The notes: generated from the sequence alone by a model not told the origin. DNA of 62,581 nucleotides from Chloroflexota bacterium (GCA_018969295.1 JAGWYN010000024.1:1-62581), one strand, 5' to 3'; positions 46,838-58,022 are shown, numbered from the stretch's first letter. Translations and numbers: made by a program.

Positions 46838-48823
46838 ATGCGCTTGTCTCGGAGTTGGCTCGGGTTTGTGGCTGTGCTGGCTGTGGCAGCAGGGCTCCGC
46901 CTCTGGCAGATCGATACCATTCCTCCCGGGTTTCATTTCGATGAAGCCTTTGAGGGATTGGAAGCCTGGCGGATCTGGACCGACCCAGCCTATCGCCCGG
47001 TATTTTTGGCCGGAAATTTTGGGGTTACCCCAGCCAATTCCTACGCCAATGCCTGGATGTTTGGCCTGTTTGGCTGGTTTGGCGGCGAACCCGGTCCTGT
47101 GGCGATGCGTGTGACTGCCGCTCTGTTCGGGGTGCTGGGAGTCGCTGCGGTGTGGACTGCAGCCGACGAGCTGCGGCAGCTCCACCCGACCCGAATCAGC
47201 AGGGGGTATCCTTGGTTGGCAGCCGGCCTGCTGGCTACCCTCCGCTGGCATCTGCACTTCAGCCGGATGGGGATCGAGCCGATCCTGGTGCCGCTGGTAG
47301 CCGCAGGATCCCTCTGGCTGTTGTTGCGTGGCTGGCGGACGCGCAGCTGGCAGGCTTTTCTTGGGTTTGGTGCCCTGACCGCGCTCAGCCTCTATGTCTA
47401 CCAGGGGGCATGGGTTTTGCCGCTGCTGTTGGCTGCAGCCTGGGCCCTGCTCGTCTGGCAGGCACGAGGGAGGATCGGCCTCCTGCGGTGGGCGGGCTCC
47501 GCAGGAGCTGTTGCGGTCGCGCTGCTGCTCGCCCTGCCGTTGTTGCTCTTCGCGCTGGAGCAGCCGGCACTCTTTCTGCTGCGCCCAGAACAAATCGCCG
47601 GCAGTGGAGAGAGCGGTGCACGTCAGACCCTGGTCGAGCATGCGCTGGCCTATCTGCTGATGTTTGTGCCGTGGCTGCAGGCGGGAGATCCAGACCCGCG
47701 CCGGAATCTGCCCGGGCTGGCAGCGCTCAATTTCTGGCAGGCGCTCCCCTTCTGGTTTGGGGTGGGGCTGGCTGTGCGCCATGCTCGCCACACCAGCCAT
47801 GCGCTGCCCCTGCTCCTGTTGCCCGGCCTGCTGTTGCCCGGGATACTGAGCGAACATGCCCCCCACTACCACCGCGTGCTGGGTGCAACCGCCCCGGTCG
47901 CGCTGTTGGGCGGGCTGGGGCTCGACTGGATCTGGCGCCGGGCCCAGTCAGCGCGCCGCGCCTGGGCTGGCTGGCTGAGCGTGCTGCTGCTGGTGGCCGG
48001 CGCCGGGGTCTCGGCACGCGACTATTTTGTCCGCTGGGCAGCCTTGCCCGATCTTTTCTACGCGTTCGACGTAGGACTCTGGGAGGTCAGCCAGCAGATC
48101 GCTGCCCAGCCTGCCGGAAGCCCAGTCTATCTGACGCCGCGCTCCGCAGACCATCCCACCCTGGCCTTTGCCTGGAGCACACAGCCCGGAAGCCATCCCC
48201 CCCCTGTATCGTTCGACGGCCGCCATATTCTGCCAGCCACCGCCGGCAGCACGCTGCAGCCAGAGCTCTACATCGTCCTCGAGAACGAAGATTTTCGTAC
48301 CCGGCTGCTGCTCCCGGAACTGCTGCCCGACACGACGGTCACCCAGACGATCCTGGACTGGCAGGGAGAGGTCTATGCCAACAGCTACCTGCGCCCTGCA
48401 GGCAGCTCCTTGCAGCGCGCACCGACCACCGCAGCCGCGGTGGAGCTAGGCGACGGGATCGGGCTGGCCGGCTACGATGCCCAGGTGGCTGCGCTGGAGA
48501 GCGGCCGCATCCTGTACGTCCAGCTCTACTGGGATGTGGCCGCGCCCCCACAGCAGGAATGGACCACCTTTGTCCATCTGCGCGGGCCCCTTCCAGAGAA
48601 GACACAGCAGGTCGCCGGCACAGACAGCATGCCAGGGGGCGGCTCGCTCCCGACCCGGCGCTGGCAGGCCGGCTGGAGAATCCTGGACGAATACCAGCTG
48701 CAGCTGCCGGCCGACCTGCCCGCCGGCCGTTACCAGCTGGCAGTCGGGCTGTACAACCAATCCGGGGCCCAGCTGCCGGGCACCGGCGGCGGCCACACAT
48801 TGGGGGAGGTGACCCTTGAATGA
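46838..48823 (+). CDS. GT39-like membrane glycosyltransferase
   Basis: A 661-residue protein with about ten hydrophobic segments in the first ~420 residues and a soluble C-terminal part. The first extracytoplasmic loop has the acidic motif FHFDEAFEGLEAWRIW, as in GT39/ArnT/PMT-type enzymes that use polyprenyl-phosphate sugars. The C-terminal ~230 residues (including LYWDVAAPPQQEWTTFVHLRGP) look like a beta-sandwich domain. No RBS precedes ATG 46838, which lies seven bases after a -10 element. A polyprenyl-phosphate sugar synthase gene lies two genes downstream, a logical donor source. Confidence 0.85.
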   Translation: MRLSRSWLGFVAVLAVAAGLRLWQIDTIPPGFHFDEAFEGLEAWRIWTDPAYRPVFLAGNFGVTPANSYANAWMFGLFGWFGGEPGPVAMRVTAALFGVLGVAAVWTAADELRQLHPTRISRGYPWLAAGLLATLRWHLHFSRMGIEPILVPLVAAGSLWLLLRGWRTRSWQAFLGFGALTALSLYVYQGAWVLPLLLAAAWALLVWQARGRIGLLRWAGSAGAVAVALLLALPLLLFALEQPALFLLRPEQIAGSGESGARQTLVEHALAYLLMFVPWLQAGDPDPRRNLPGLAALNFWQALPFWFGVGLAVRHARHTSHALPLLLLPGLLLPGILSEHAPHYHRVLGATAPVALLGGLGLDWIWRRAQSARRAWAGWLSVLLLVAGAGVSARDYFVRWAALPDLFYAFDVGLWEVSQQIAAQPAGSPVYLTPRSADHPTLAFAWSTQPGSHPPPVSFDGRHILPATAGSTLQPELYIVLENEDFRTRLLLPELLPDTTVTQTILDWQGEVYANSYLRPAGSSLQRAPTTAAAVELGDGIGLAGYDAQVAALESGRILYVQLYWDVAAPPQQEWTTFVHLRGPLPEKTQQVAGTDSMPGGGSLPTRRWQAGWRILDEYQLQLPADLPAGRYQLAVGLYNQSGAQLPGTGGGHTLGEVTLE

Positions 48824-49556
48824 CGCTGGAACGCTGCTGCCAACGCTCTATGCGGCGGATGAAGCTGGAGGCTGGAATACTGGGATGCGGGCGATCAGCC
48901 ATGCCGTTCTGGCCGGCGTCGCAGTTCCATCTGGCCCCCAGCTGGAGCTGGGCTGTGGCGGCGGGGCTTTTGTGCAGGAACTGGCCACTCTGGCCGGAAC
49001 TGATTCCCCGGTGGTCGGGCTCGATCTGCGCGGGGATGCGCTGCTCTCTGCCCGCCGCCGCGCCGCCGGTCTCTGGGTGAACGGCAATTTGCTGGCATTG
49101 CCGTTTGCAGCGGCCACGTTTGCCCTGACTGCTGCGCTCGATGTCCTCGACCAGGCTGGAGTCGACGCCGAGCTGGCGCTGGCGCAGATCCACGATCTGC
49201 TGCAGCCGGGTGGGGTAGCGGTGCTGCGGGTCAGCGCCCACCCCTGGCTCTACGGGCCACACGATGTCGCTTTTGGCACCGGACGCCGCTACACGCGCAA
49301 CGAATTTGTCCGCCTGGTGCACCGTGCCGGGCTGCTGCCCCAGCGGGTCACCTACGCCAATTGCCTGCTGGCCCCGGCGGTGGTAGCGGTGCGGCTGGGC
49401 CAGCGTTGGGGGGTGCTGCCCTTTTCAGAGAGCCTTTACACAGGCACACAGAGCCACCACCTGCTCGCCACAGCTCTGCACAACGAGGCTGCGTGGCTGC
49501 GCCGCCACGACCTTCCGTGGGGCACCAGCCTTTTGGTCGTGGCCCGCCGTCTGTGA
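48816..49556 (+). CDS. Class I SAM-dependent methyltransferase
   Basis: A 246-residue methyltransferase: LELGCGGGAFVQEL (motif I, around residue 45), VVGLDLRGDALLSAR (motif II), GNLLALPFAAATFALTAALDVLDQ (motif post-II/III) and a PGGVAVLRV block. It starts with TTG 48816, eight bases inside the GT39 gene, behind GGGGGAGG. Its substrate is probably a glycan or lipid made by the neighbours (inference). Confidence 0.85.
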   Translation: MNDAGTLLPTLYAADEAGGWNTGMRAISHAVLAGVAVPSGPQLELGCGGGAFVQELATLAGTDSPVVGLDLRGDALLSARRRAAGLWVNGNLLALPFAAATFALTAALDVLDQAGVDAELALAQIHDLLQPGGVAVLRVSAHPWLYGPHDVAFGTGRRYTRNEFVRLVHRAGLLPQRVTYANCLLAPAVVAVRLGQRWGVLPFSESLYTGTQSHHLLATALHNEAAWLRRHDLPWGTSLLVVARRL

Positions 49557-49600
49557 AAATCTGCCGGGAAACGATGCCGCCCCTTACAAGGAAAAAAAAG

Positions 49601-50335
<735 letters not shown>

Positions 50336-50347
50336 AGAGAGGAATCC

Positions 50348-51583
50348 ATGATGTTACAGCCTGCTGAATTGTCCCTGGCCGAGATGGGCGAACTGGCGCA
50401 GTTTATCCCAGCCGCCGACCCAGAAGTCAAGCTCACCTACCGGGCCATCCCCGAGTTTGGGGAGAGCCCGAGACGGTCGATCATCCCAGTCTGCGAACCG
50501 ACTTTGGGCGGCAACGAAATGAAGTATGTCCAGCATGCCATCGAAAGCAACTGGATCTCGTCGGCTGGACAGTATATCCGTGACTTTGAAACCCGCTTCG
50601 CCGAAGTCTGCGGTGTCCAGTACGGGATCGCCTGTGCCAACGGCACCGTCGCCATGCACCTGGCCATGGCCACCCTCGGCCTCGAACCCGGCGACGAGGT
50701 GATCATCCCGACCTTTACCATGATCGCCACAGCCAACGCAGTGACCTACTGCGGTGCCCGGCCGGTGCTGGTCGACATGGAGCCGACCTACTGGCAGATG
50801 GATCTCAACCAGCTGGCAGACAAAATTACCCCACGCACCAAAGCGATCGTGCCCGTACACATCTACGGCCACCCGGTCGACATGGACCCGCTGATGGCGC
50901 TGGCCGAAGAGCACGGCCTGACCGTGATCGAAGATGCGGCCGAAGCCCACGGCGCCGAATACAAAGGACGGCGGACGGGCGGGCTGGGGCACGCGGCGGG
51001 CTTCAGCTTTTACGGCAACAAGATCATCACCACCGGCGAAGGCGGCATGATCACCACCCAGGACCGCACGCTGGCCAAGCTGGCCTGGAACCTGCGCGAC
51101 CATGCCTTCAGCCACGAACGCCATTTCTGGCACAAATTTGTCGGCTTCAACTACCGGATGACCAACCTGCAGGCGGCAGTCGGGCTGGCCCAGGTCGAAC
51201 AGCTGGATGGATTTGTCGCCGCGCGCCGACGCAATGCCCTGGAATATACCTGCCGCCTGCATGGAATTCCAGGCATCCGAACCCCAGCCGAGGCGCCCTG
51301 GGCCAAGAATGTCTACTGGATGTACGGCATTTTGGTCGACGAAAAAGAGTACGGGATGGACCGCGACGCACTGCGGCGCGTGCTGGCCGACCACGGCGTC
51401 GAAACCCGCACGTTCTTCATCCCCATGCACTGCCAGCCAGTCTACTGGAAACAGTTTCTCGGCGAACGCTACCCGGTTGCAGAAACCCTCTGCCAACGGG
51501 GGTTCTATCTGCCCTCTGCTTCTTCGTTGACGGTCGCCGAAATCGAATACATCGCCGCTGTGATCCGCCAGCACCAACGCTGA
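50348..51583 (+). CDS. DegT/DnrJ/EryC1/StrS aminotransferase (perosamine-synthase-like)
   Basis: A 411-residue PLP-dependent sugar aminotransferase. The Schiff-base Lys is Lys 225 in FSFYGNKIITTGEGGM; VIEDAAEAHGAEYKGRRTG holds the PLP-binding Asp. It resembles GDP-perosamine synthases (EPTLGGNEMKYV...SNWISSAGQYI at the N-terminus). About 45 extra N-terminal residues precede the domain. Makes an amino sugar for the glycan assembled by this cluster; last gene of the operon. Confidence 0.9.
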   Translation: MMLQPAELSLAEMGELAQFIPAADPEVKLTYRAIPEFGESPRRSIIPVCEPTLGGNEMKYVQHAIESNWISSAGQYIRDFETRFAEVCGVQYGIACANGTVAMHLAMATLGLEPGDEVIIPTFTMIATANAVTYCGARPVLVDMEPTYWQMDLNQLADKITPRTKAIVPVHIYGHPVDMDPLMALAEEHGLTVIEDAAEAHGAEYKGRRTGGLGHAAGFSFYGNKIITTGEGGMITTQDRTLAKLAWNLRDHAFSHERHFWHKFVGFNYRMTNLQAAVGLAQVEQLDGFVAARRRNALEYTCRLHGIPGIRTPAEAPWAKNVYWMYGILVDEKEYGMDRDALRRVLADHGVETRTFFIPMHCQPVYWKQFLGERYPVAETLCQRGFYLPSASSLTVAEIEYIAAVIRQHQR

Positions 51584-51587
51584 CCCC

Positions 51588-51628
51588 CTCTGCTGCCGGG
51601 CATCTTACCGACATGCCCGGCAGCAGAG
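51588..51628. terminator. Perfect 16-bp hairpin between convergent genes
   Basis: CTCTGCTGCCGGGCAT (51588-51603) pairs with 51613-51628 around a nine-base loop, between the aminotransferase and the convergent nitroreductase. No T run; probably a shared stop. Confidence 0.7.
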
Positions 51629-51645
51629 CACCGCTGCCCGTGCGC

Positions 51646-52284
51646 CTACCTCTCCTCGCTGGGCTGAACCAGCTGAGCAGGCTGGCCCCAGCTCCCTTCA
51701 AAAACAAATTCAGCCAGCAGACGCCGCTGACGGGGGGCCCGCTCCCGCTCCTGCTGCTGCGCATCCAGCTGCTCCGGGTCGCCCAGATAGCCGATGGCCA
51801 GCACCGTCACCGGGCTGTACTCCTCCGGGATCGCAAATTCCGCACGGGCACGGTCAGGAAAAAAACCAGCCATCTGGTGGACATAGAGCTCCAGCGCAGT
51901 GGCCTGTACGGTCAGATTGGCGACAGCCAGACCAACATCGTAGAAGGCGTGTGCGCTGGGCTGGCCGCTGAGGGTCGTCGACCGAGCCACAGCCAACAAC
52001 AAAACAGGGGCCCGAGCCGCCCAAGTCCGGTTGCTCTCTCTGAGAACGCCCGCCAGCCGTTCGTGCGTGGGGCTGCCCTGCACCCCCAGCAGAAAATGCC
52101 ACGGCTGCCCGTTGAAGCTCGAAGGCGCCCAGCGGGCAGCTTCCAACAGCGCTCGCAGTTTATCAGTTTCGACTGCACGCCCGGCAAAGGCGCGCGGGCT
52201 CCAGCGCGCCTCCAACAGCGGGTGAATCGGATGGTCTGTGACGGCATGTCTGACTTCGTGGGCGCTTGTGTGGGCGCTTTGCAT
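51646..52284 (-). CDS. Nitroreductase-family flavoprotein
   Basis: A 212-residue FMN-dependent NADH/NADPH oxidoreductase. The signatures RWSPRAFAGRAVE, AARWAPSSFNGQPWHFLL and YDVGLAVANLTVQATALELYVHQMAGF are typical; the end VTVLAIGYLGDPE is conserved. ATG 52284 has AAGGAGAA at good spacing. It stands alone between the glycan cluster (convergent) and the membrane cluster, and has an AT-rich upstream region (52290-52360) that probably holds its promoter. Confidence 0.9.
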   Translation of the reverse strand: MQSAHTSAHEVRHAVTDHPIHPLLEARWSPRAFAGRAVETDKLRALLEAARWAPSSFNGQPWHFLLGVQGSPTHERLAGVLRESNRTWAARAPVLLLAVARSTTLSGQPSAHAFYDVGLAVANLTVQATALELYVHQMAGFFPDRARAEFAIPEEYSPVTVLAIGYLGDPEQLDAQQQERERAPRQRRLLAEFVFEGSWGQPAQLVQPSEER

Positions 52285-52370
52285 AGAAAATTCTCCTTGT
52301 CGATGGTCAATGATCAAAAAATACTTTAATATTAAACAATTTTACCCAAACAAAATCGGTGGTTTCCCTC

Positions 52371-53573
52371 TCATTGGGGGGGAGGGGGGCGGTAGGGGCG
52401 CAGCAGATCGCTGTGCAGGGTTTCGAGCATGGCTTGGGGGGCGCTCTGGCCGACCGCGGCGACCAGAGGAACCATTCCGCTGCGATCCCACCAGAAGAGG
52501 TCGGGTTGGGGCCAGAGGGTCAGGGGCCATTCTCCGCTGACCAGCTGGAGGGGGGGCCAGCTCTGGACGTCTGGGGGGGAGGTCTGGGGCTCGACAAAGC
52601 GGATCTGCACGCCGGGCTCGTCGCGGGTTGCCCAGACATGCAGCCACCAAAGTGGCGCACAGTAGAGTCCGTGCAGCGCAGGGAGCTCATGCAGTTCCAT
52701 CCAGAGGCGCACCAGCTGGGTGAAGCTGCTCTCCTGGCTGAGCATGTGGCCGGGAGGAGTCACCCAGCGGCTGAGTTCGCGGAAGCCAGGGGTACGGCGG
52801 CAGAGGCGCTCGTAGTGGAAGTAGCAGGCTTGGGCAAGGGCTGTTTTTTGCAAAAGAGCGGGAGCGGGTTGGACGTTGGCGACCGCCTCAACGGTGCCGC
52901 CTCCGGCGGCCTGGACAGCCTCGGCGGCGTGGGGGGCAGCCCAGCGGTTGCCCGCATAAACGACTGCCGGGCGTTGGGCAGGAGCCAGCCGATACAGAGC
53001 CCGGCCCAGCAGGCGGCTGAGTTCGACCAGGGCATGGTGGGTAGCCGGGCTGGGGTCGTCGAACCCACCGGCGATCACCAGCAGGTCAGGGGCAGCGGTG
53101 ACCAGGGATTCGGCCAGTGCAGTGACCTGGATGGCAGGGCCCAGCACCGTATGGCCGATCAGACGGGCCGGGCTGCTGCACAAGGCTTCATAGGCGGCAG
53201 CCATGCTTTGGCCCAGGGAGAGGCCGGCGATCCAGACGCGCAGCTGGGGAGAAGGGCTGGCAACCACGGCCACGTGCTCGATCGGGGGGGAATGGACGGC
53301 ATCGTCGTCGGCCTGGAAGGGAGCCAGACCGGGTGCATCGACCAGCTGTCGGCCGATGCGGGTGCCAAGCTGGAGACAGAGCTCGGCGCTGAGGGTCGCC
53401 AGGTTGGTGTCCCGTGTCCGGGCAAGGCTATGCCAGGCAGCGAGGCGATAGACGCCGCTGACTTCTTCGAGCAAACAGGCGCGCACCCTGTTGATCTCTA
53501 CCCCAAAGGCCAGAATGGAGCCGTGGGAGAGAGCCCCAGTTCCTGCAGCCCCCCCCGATGGACGTGTCGCCAT
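52371..53573 (-). CDS. ASKHA-fold protein, MutL (glutamate mutase L)-like
   Basis: A 400-residue protein. The first strands (SILAFGVEINRVRACLLEEVSGVYRLAAW, from about residue 18) and DLLVIAGGFDDPSPATHHALVEL resemble the phosphate and adenosine motifs of the MutL branch of the ASKHA superfamily, but the phosphate-1 Asp is replaced, so ATP hydrolysis is doubtful. A further region has a regular VAVVASPSPQLRVWIAGLS block. No membrane segment. ATG 53573 follows the preceding stop by four bases. Last gene of the six-gene cluster; the assignment is tentative and the function unknown. Confidence 0.6.
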   Translation of the reverse strand: MATRPSGGAAGTGALSHGSILAFGVEINRVRACLLEEVSGVYRLAAWHSLARTRDTNLATLSAELCLQLGTRIGRQLVDAPGLAPFQADDDAVHSPPIEHVAVVASPSPQLRVWIAGLSLGQSMAAAYEALCSSPARLIGHTVLGPAIQVTALAESLVTAAPDLLVIAGGFDDPSPATHHALVELSRLLGRALYRLAPAQRPAVVYAGNRWAAPHAAEAVQAAGGGTVEAVANVQPAPALLQKTALAQACYFHYERLCRRTPGFRELSRWVTPPGHMLSQESSFTQLVRLWMELHELPALHGLYCAPLWWLHVWATRDEPGVQIRFVEPQTSPPDVQSWPPLQLVSGEWPLTLWPQPDLFWWDRSGMVPLVAAVGQSAPQAMLETLHSDLLRPYRPPPPQ

Positions 53574-53577
53574 TGCG

Positions 53578-54349
<772 letters not shown>

Positions 54350-54360
<11 letters not shown>

Positions 54361-55555
54361 GGGGTCTCCCGGCCAGCCAGGCGGCAAAGTTGCCAAGCAG
54401 CACAATGGCCAGCAGTGTGAGTGCCCCGTAGCTCTGGCCCACAATTTGTCGGCGCAACAACGGGATATCGGCAGCTGCGAACGGCTGGCCCAACAGTTCA
54501 TTGTACTGATAGGCGCCGTCGAAGCCGCTGACCAGCCCGACGAGCTGTCCGCTCTCCAGATAAGGCCGCAGCGGCAGGTCGGCGCCTGCGGCTGTCACTG
54601 CCAGCACCGGAACCCGGTTGCGGGGAGCCACCTGCTCCAGCCAATGCTGGACATCTTCAGCCTGCGCCGCCAGGAGCACGGCCAGGTCCGCAGGCTCTGC
54701 TGCCAGGAGCGGCAACACGGCGGCACCGCCGGGCAGAAAACGGACAGAGGGCAACGGAGATGCGCGGTCAGGTGACGCCCAAAGAGTCCGTTCGGGGTCG
54801 ATACGGCTGAGCAGACGTTGGGCAGTTGCCGGCCCGGCTGGGAGCAAGGAGGAGGCATCGACCCGAGCCCTGCGGGCAGCCAGATGGCGCAGCACCGGGC
54901 TGCTCACCAGCTCCATTTCGCCGACAGTCGCCGAATCAAAGGCCCAGAGCAGCTGTACGCGGGCGCCGGAGGGCAGGGCTTCGATGCTGTCAAAGCCGGG
55001 CTCAACTCCCGTCCAGCGTGTCGGCTCATCAGCGGGCAGCGGCCATCCCAGCAGGAGTGGGGCGGCCACACCGATCGCCAAAATCCCAAAAATCCAGCGC
55101 AACCAAAGAGAGGGAGCAGGGACGGGGAGGGGGGAGGAAGCGACCAGCGGCTCCTCGGCCATCAAGGAGCGCACACGGCGCAGCTTCTCGGCGGTCAACG
55201 CGGTTGCAGGGAGCGAAGGCTCTGTCTCGCCCCCTTCCTGGGGGACGGTGACCACTCGAATCGGGTCGAGCAGCCCCTGGAGACCGCTGACCAGGCGTGT
55301 GGCGGGCAACGGTGCCTGCTCGCCAAGCAACGCCTGGTCAGCGCTCTCCTCTTCCAGGGGGACATCGTCTTCGCCGACAAAGCCAGGGTTCAGCCAGGGC
55401 TGGCTGGCTGCTCGGTCTGGTGCTGCCGGGGGCGCAGGCTGTTGTTGCGGCGGGGCGGCGTGCGGGGCAGCCAGCAGGGCAGCGCCGCAGCGGTTGCAGA
55501 AGTGGGAGCCTTCTCGGTTCGGCGTGCCGCAGTGCGGGCAGAGCGCAGTCGCCAT
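54350..55555 (-). CDS. Zinc-ribbon, two-TM protein with a large extracytoplasmic domain
   Basis: A 401-residue protein. Residues 1-30 form a zinc ribbon (LCPHCG...HFCNRCG), then about 110 low-complexity Pro/Glu residues, a membrane helix (about 147-170), a soluble domain of some 200 residues, and a second helix near the C-terminus (LTLLAIVLLGNFAAWLAG). The domain (from RVQLLWAFDSATVGEMELVSSPVLRHLAARRARV to GQLVGLVSGFDGAYQYNELL) has alternating strand-helix character. ATG 55555 lies two bases after the previous stop. A zinc ribbon inside and a domain outside suggest a scaffold or sensor (inference). Confidence 0.72.
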
Positions 55556-55557
55556 GG

Positions 55558-56205
55558 TCAAGGTTTTCCCAGCAGCAGCCTGGCACCGATCACGATCCAG
55601 GCCAGGCTGCCGCCCAGCAGAACGCCCCGCAGGGCGGCCATGGCTGGAACGTCGAGCATCCAGCGGGCGGCGTTTGTCAGCGGATCCAGAAAACTGGCCG
55701 CAGCCGGGAGTTGATTCTGGGGGAGCAGCCAGAGCGGCAGCGGCGTCTGCACCAGCAGGAGGAGCAAGAATCCCACCAGCATCCAGAGCCCGCCAGGCCG
55801 CCCGATGCGCAGGAACTGGAAGGCGGCAGCGGCCATAAAAAAGACCAGCATGGCAAAGAGCGCACGCTGGCCAGGGGCGATCAGGGCATCAAAGACCCAT
55901 TCCAGCAACGGGCTGGCTGCCCCGGCCGGGGTGAGCAGTCCGGCGCCAGCCACTGCAATCAGCACGGCGATCAGCAGCAGACTCAGCGGCCAATCCTGCT
56001 GGCCCAGAACGATCCGGCGGAGGTGCAGGGCGAGAACATTGACTACCCCCAGCAGCAGGCTTACCCCGGCCAGCAGCAGCACTGTTTCAAACCCAAGCAA
56101 GCGCAGCGAAGCCGGGGTGCCGGGCAGCCGTTCGGCGCCGATCAGCAGCAGGGCCAGCAAAAAAAGCAGGGCCAGCAGCCAGTGGGTACGCGCAGCTGCA
56201 GACAT
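55558..56205 (-). CDS. Six-TM membrane protein of the uncharacterised cluster
   Basis: A 215-residue, strongly hydrophobic protein with about six membrane segments (first ~9-25 LLALLFLLALLLIGA; last near the C-terminus). It has no motif I recognise. Its stop is immediately followed by the start of the zinc-ribbon gene, and its start lies 19 bp after the tail-anchored protein gene. Function unknown. Confidence 0.7.
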   Translation of the reverse strand: MSAAARTHWLLALLFLLALLLIGAERLPGTPASLRLLGFETVLLLAGVSLLLGVVNVLALHLRRIVLGQQDWPLSLLLIAVLIAVAGAGLLTPAGAASPLLEWVFDALIAPGQRALFAMLVFFMAAAAFQFLRIGRPGGLWMLVGFLLLLLVQTPLPLWLLPQNQLPAAASFLDPLTNAARWMLDVPAMAALRGVLLGGSLAWIVIGARLLLGKP

Positions 56206-56224
56206 CGCCAGTGCCCTGCCCGTC

Positions 56225-56761
56225 TCAACTCAACAAAGCGATCAGCAATAGCGCCACTGCGGTGACAAGCCCCCCCCAGGCGAGCCAGCCATCGCGCTGG
56301 CCTGGGCGCTGAAAACGGGTGAGCGGGTCTGTATCCCAACCCTCTGGGGCTGCTGAAGCGCTGGCAGGGGCTGCATCGGGCTGGGCCCAGGCTGGCAGGT
56401 TGGCGGGGCGCTGGTAGAAGAGCGAACGCCGTGTCTCCAGCGTGGTCTGGGCTGCCAGGTGGGTCGCACGGTCGGGCGCTGAGTACAAAATTGCTGTAGG
56501 GGGCGTACGCATCTGGGGTGCTGGCACCAGCCAAAGAGCTGCCAGCCAGAGTGGGCTGGTACCCCCCAACACCAGCGCTGGGGTCGCCCCATCCTGGCGC
56601 TCAGCGTCCAGCACTGCCAACGCCTGTGCAGCTTGGAGGCTGGCCAACCCACCCGACAACGCCCCTCCCCCAAAGACAGGGGATTCGCCGGTTTCCAGGG
56701 CGAGATCGAGCAGCCTGCGCCACTCATCGGCGACACCCTGCGCCGGGCTGGACTGGTTCAT
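56225..56761 (-). CDS. Tail-anchored protein resembling a DUF6754-type domain
   Basis: A 178-residue protein: a soluble N-terminal region (LLDLALETGESPVFGGGALSGGLASLQAAQALAVLDAERQDG...ALVLGGTSPLWLAAL), a Pro/Ala linker and one C-terminal membrane helix (WLAWGGLVTAVALLLIALLS). The ALETG...GGxxGG pattern resembles proteins I remember from Anaerolineae as DUF6754; this is memory, not a search. Overlaps the small upstream gene by 4 bp (ATGA). Confidence 0.65.
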   Translation of the reverse strand: MNQSSPAQGVADEWRRLLDLALETGESPVFGGGALSGGLASLQAAQALAVLDAERQDGATPALVLGGTSPLWLAALWLVPAPQMRTPPTAILYSAPDRATHLAAQTTLETRRSLFYQRPANLPAWAQPDAAPASASAAPEGWDTDPLTRFQRPGQRDGWLAWGGLVTAVALLLIALLS

Positions 56762-57042
56762 GGCATCCCCCCGAGGTCTGCTGCGTGGGCAAGGGACTGA
56801 CGCAGCCGTGCAGTCGCGTCGGCGTCGTTGAGCAGCGCCGCCCAGCCGGCAACCTGCCCATACCCGAGCAAGTCGGCTGCAGGCGCGGCGACCGCCAACA
56901 GATGGCCGGCCAGAAAACGCAAAGGCCAGTGCCCCTCTAGAAAAAGCAGGGCCGCCGACTCCAGACGCAGTCGGCTCAGCTGCTCGACGGCGGCGCAGAT
57001 GGTCTGCTCTGTGGACGTACTCGCGGACATACTGTCGGTCAT
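56758..57042 (-). CDS. Small soluble protein at the head of the uncharacterised cluster
   Basis: A 94-residue protein with no membrane helix strong enough to call and no recognised motif. It has a Leu/Ala-rich middle (SAALLFLEGHWPLRFLAGHLLAVAAPAADLLGY) and an acidic end. ATG 57042 follows AAGGAT; ATG 57030 is an alternative. Its stop overlaps the next gene's start by 4 bp. It is 90 bp downstream of the YitT gene with no obvious promoter between. Confidence 0.65.
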   Translation of the reverse strand: MTDSMSASTSTEQTICAAVEQLSRLRLESAALLFLEGHWPLRFLAGHLLAVAAPAADLLGYGQVAGWAALLNDADATARLRQSLAHAADLGGMP

Positions 57043-57131
57043 TGTCTGGATCCTTGCACAACTTGTCGCTGTGGATACCGTACAACAGGATCGCAGTGGC
57101 TGCAAAAAGTTGGACTGCCGCGAGCAGCAGG

Positions 57132-58022
57132 TCAGCGATGTTGTCGCAGTTCGCTGAACCCTTCACCGAGCGCCTGTTGGGTGGTGCCGATGATGACGAA
57201 AGCCTGCGGATCGTGGGCTGCGACCACCCGTTTGAGATCGCCGACCTGGGGACGGTACAGGGTACACATGACGATGGTGCGGGTTTCGCCCGTATACCCG
57301 CCAGTGGCCTGCCAGTAGCTGACACCGCGGCCCAGTTCTGCGATCAGCGCCTGCGTGATCGGCTGGGGCCGCGTGGTGATCACCATAGCAGTGCGCGCTC
57401 GGCTCGGCCCTTCCAGAATAAAATCCGCAGCCTGCCCGCTCAGCAGCAGGGTCAGCATGGCATAGAGAGCGATCTCCCAGCCAAACAAGACGCCGGCCGC
57501 TGCCACGATCGCGCCATCCACCAACAGGTAGATCTGGCTCAGAGACAGCCCCGTTTTGACCTGGATAATGCGGCCGATGATGGCGGTGCCGCCGATGGTG
57601 GCGCCAGCCAGATAGATCAAGCCCCCTCCAATGCCCCCAACCAGCCCGGCATAGATCGTGCTGAGCAGAATGTTGTCGGTGAGCGGCCACCTCTCCAGCA
57701 TGAGCACCAGATAGCGATTGGCCAGCTCGGTGGTTGTCGAAAACACAAGAACCGCCAGCGCAGTTGAAAACAAAAACCGCCAACGGCCCAGATAAAAAAA
57801 GCCCAGCACAAACAGCGGGACATTCATGGCCAGATACAGGACAGCGACAGACCAGCCGGTGAAGTGGTTGATCAAAATCGCGATCCCACTCACACCGCCA
57901 GCAGCAATGTTGTAGGGGACCTGAAAAAGGCTGAAACCGACCCCTGCAATCGAGGCACCTGCCCCGATCAGCACAAGCCGTCTGAATTCATCCAGCAATT
58001 TTGCCCAGCTGATTCGTCGCAT
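57132..58022 (-). CDS. YitT-family membrane protein
   Basis: A 296-residue protein: about six membrane helices (from VLIGAGASIAGVGFSLFQVPYNIAAGGVSGIA) with GGIGGGLIYLAGATIGGTAIIGRII, and a C-terminal cytoplasmic DUF2179 domain (AMVITTRPQPITQALIAELGRGVSYWQATGGYTGETRTIVMCTL...DPQAFVIIGTTQQALGEGF). The family's transport function is not established. ATG 58022 follows AAAGGAA; the frame extends to 58064 with no better start. Confidence 0.92.
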   Translation of the reverse strand: MRRISWAKLLDEFRRLVLIGAGASIAGVGFSLFQVPYNIAAGGVSGIAILINHFTGWSVAVLYLAMNVPLFVLGFFYLGRWRFLFSTALAVLVFSTTTELANRYLVLMLERWPLTDNILLSTIYAGLVGGIGGGLIYLAGATIGGTAIIGRIIQVKTGLSLSQIYLLVDGAIVAAAGVLFGWEIALYAMLTLLLSGQAADFILEGPSRARTAMVITTRPQPITQALIAELGRGVSYWQATGGYTGETRTIVMCTLYRPQVGDLKRVVAAHDPQAFVIIGTTQQALGEGFSELRQHR

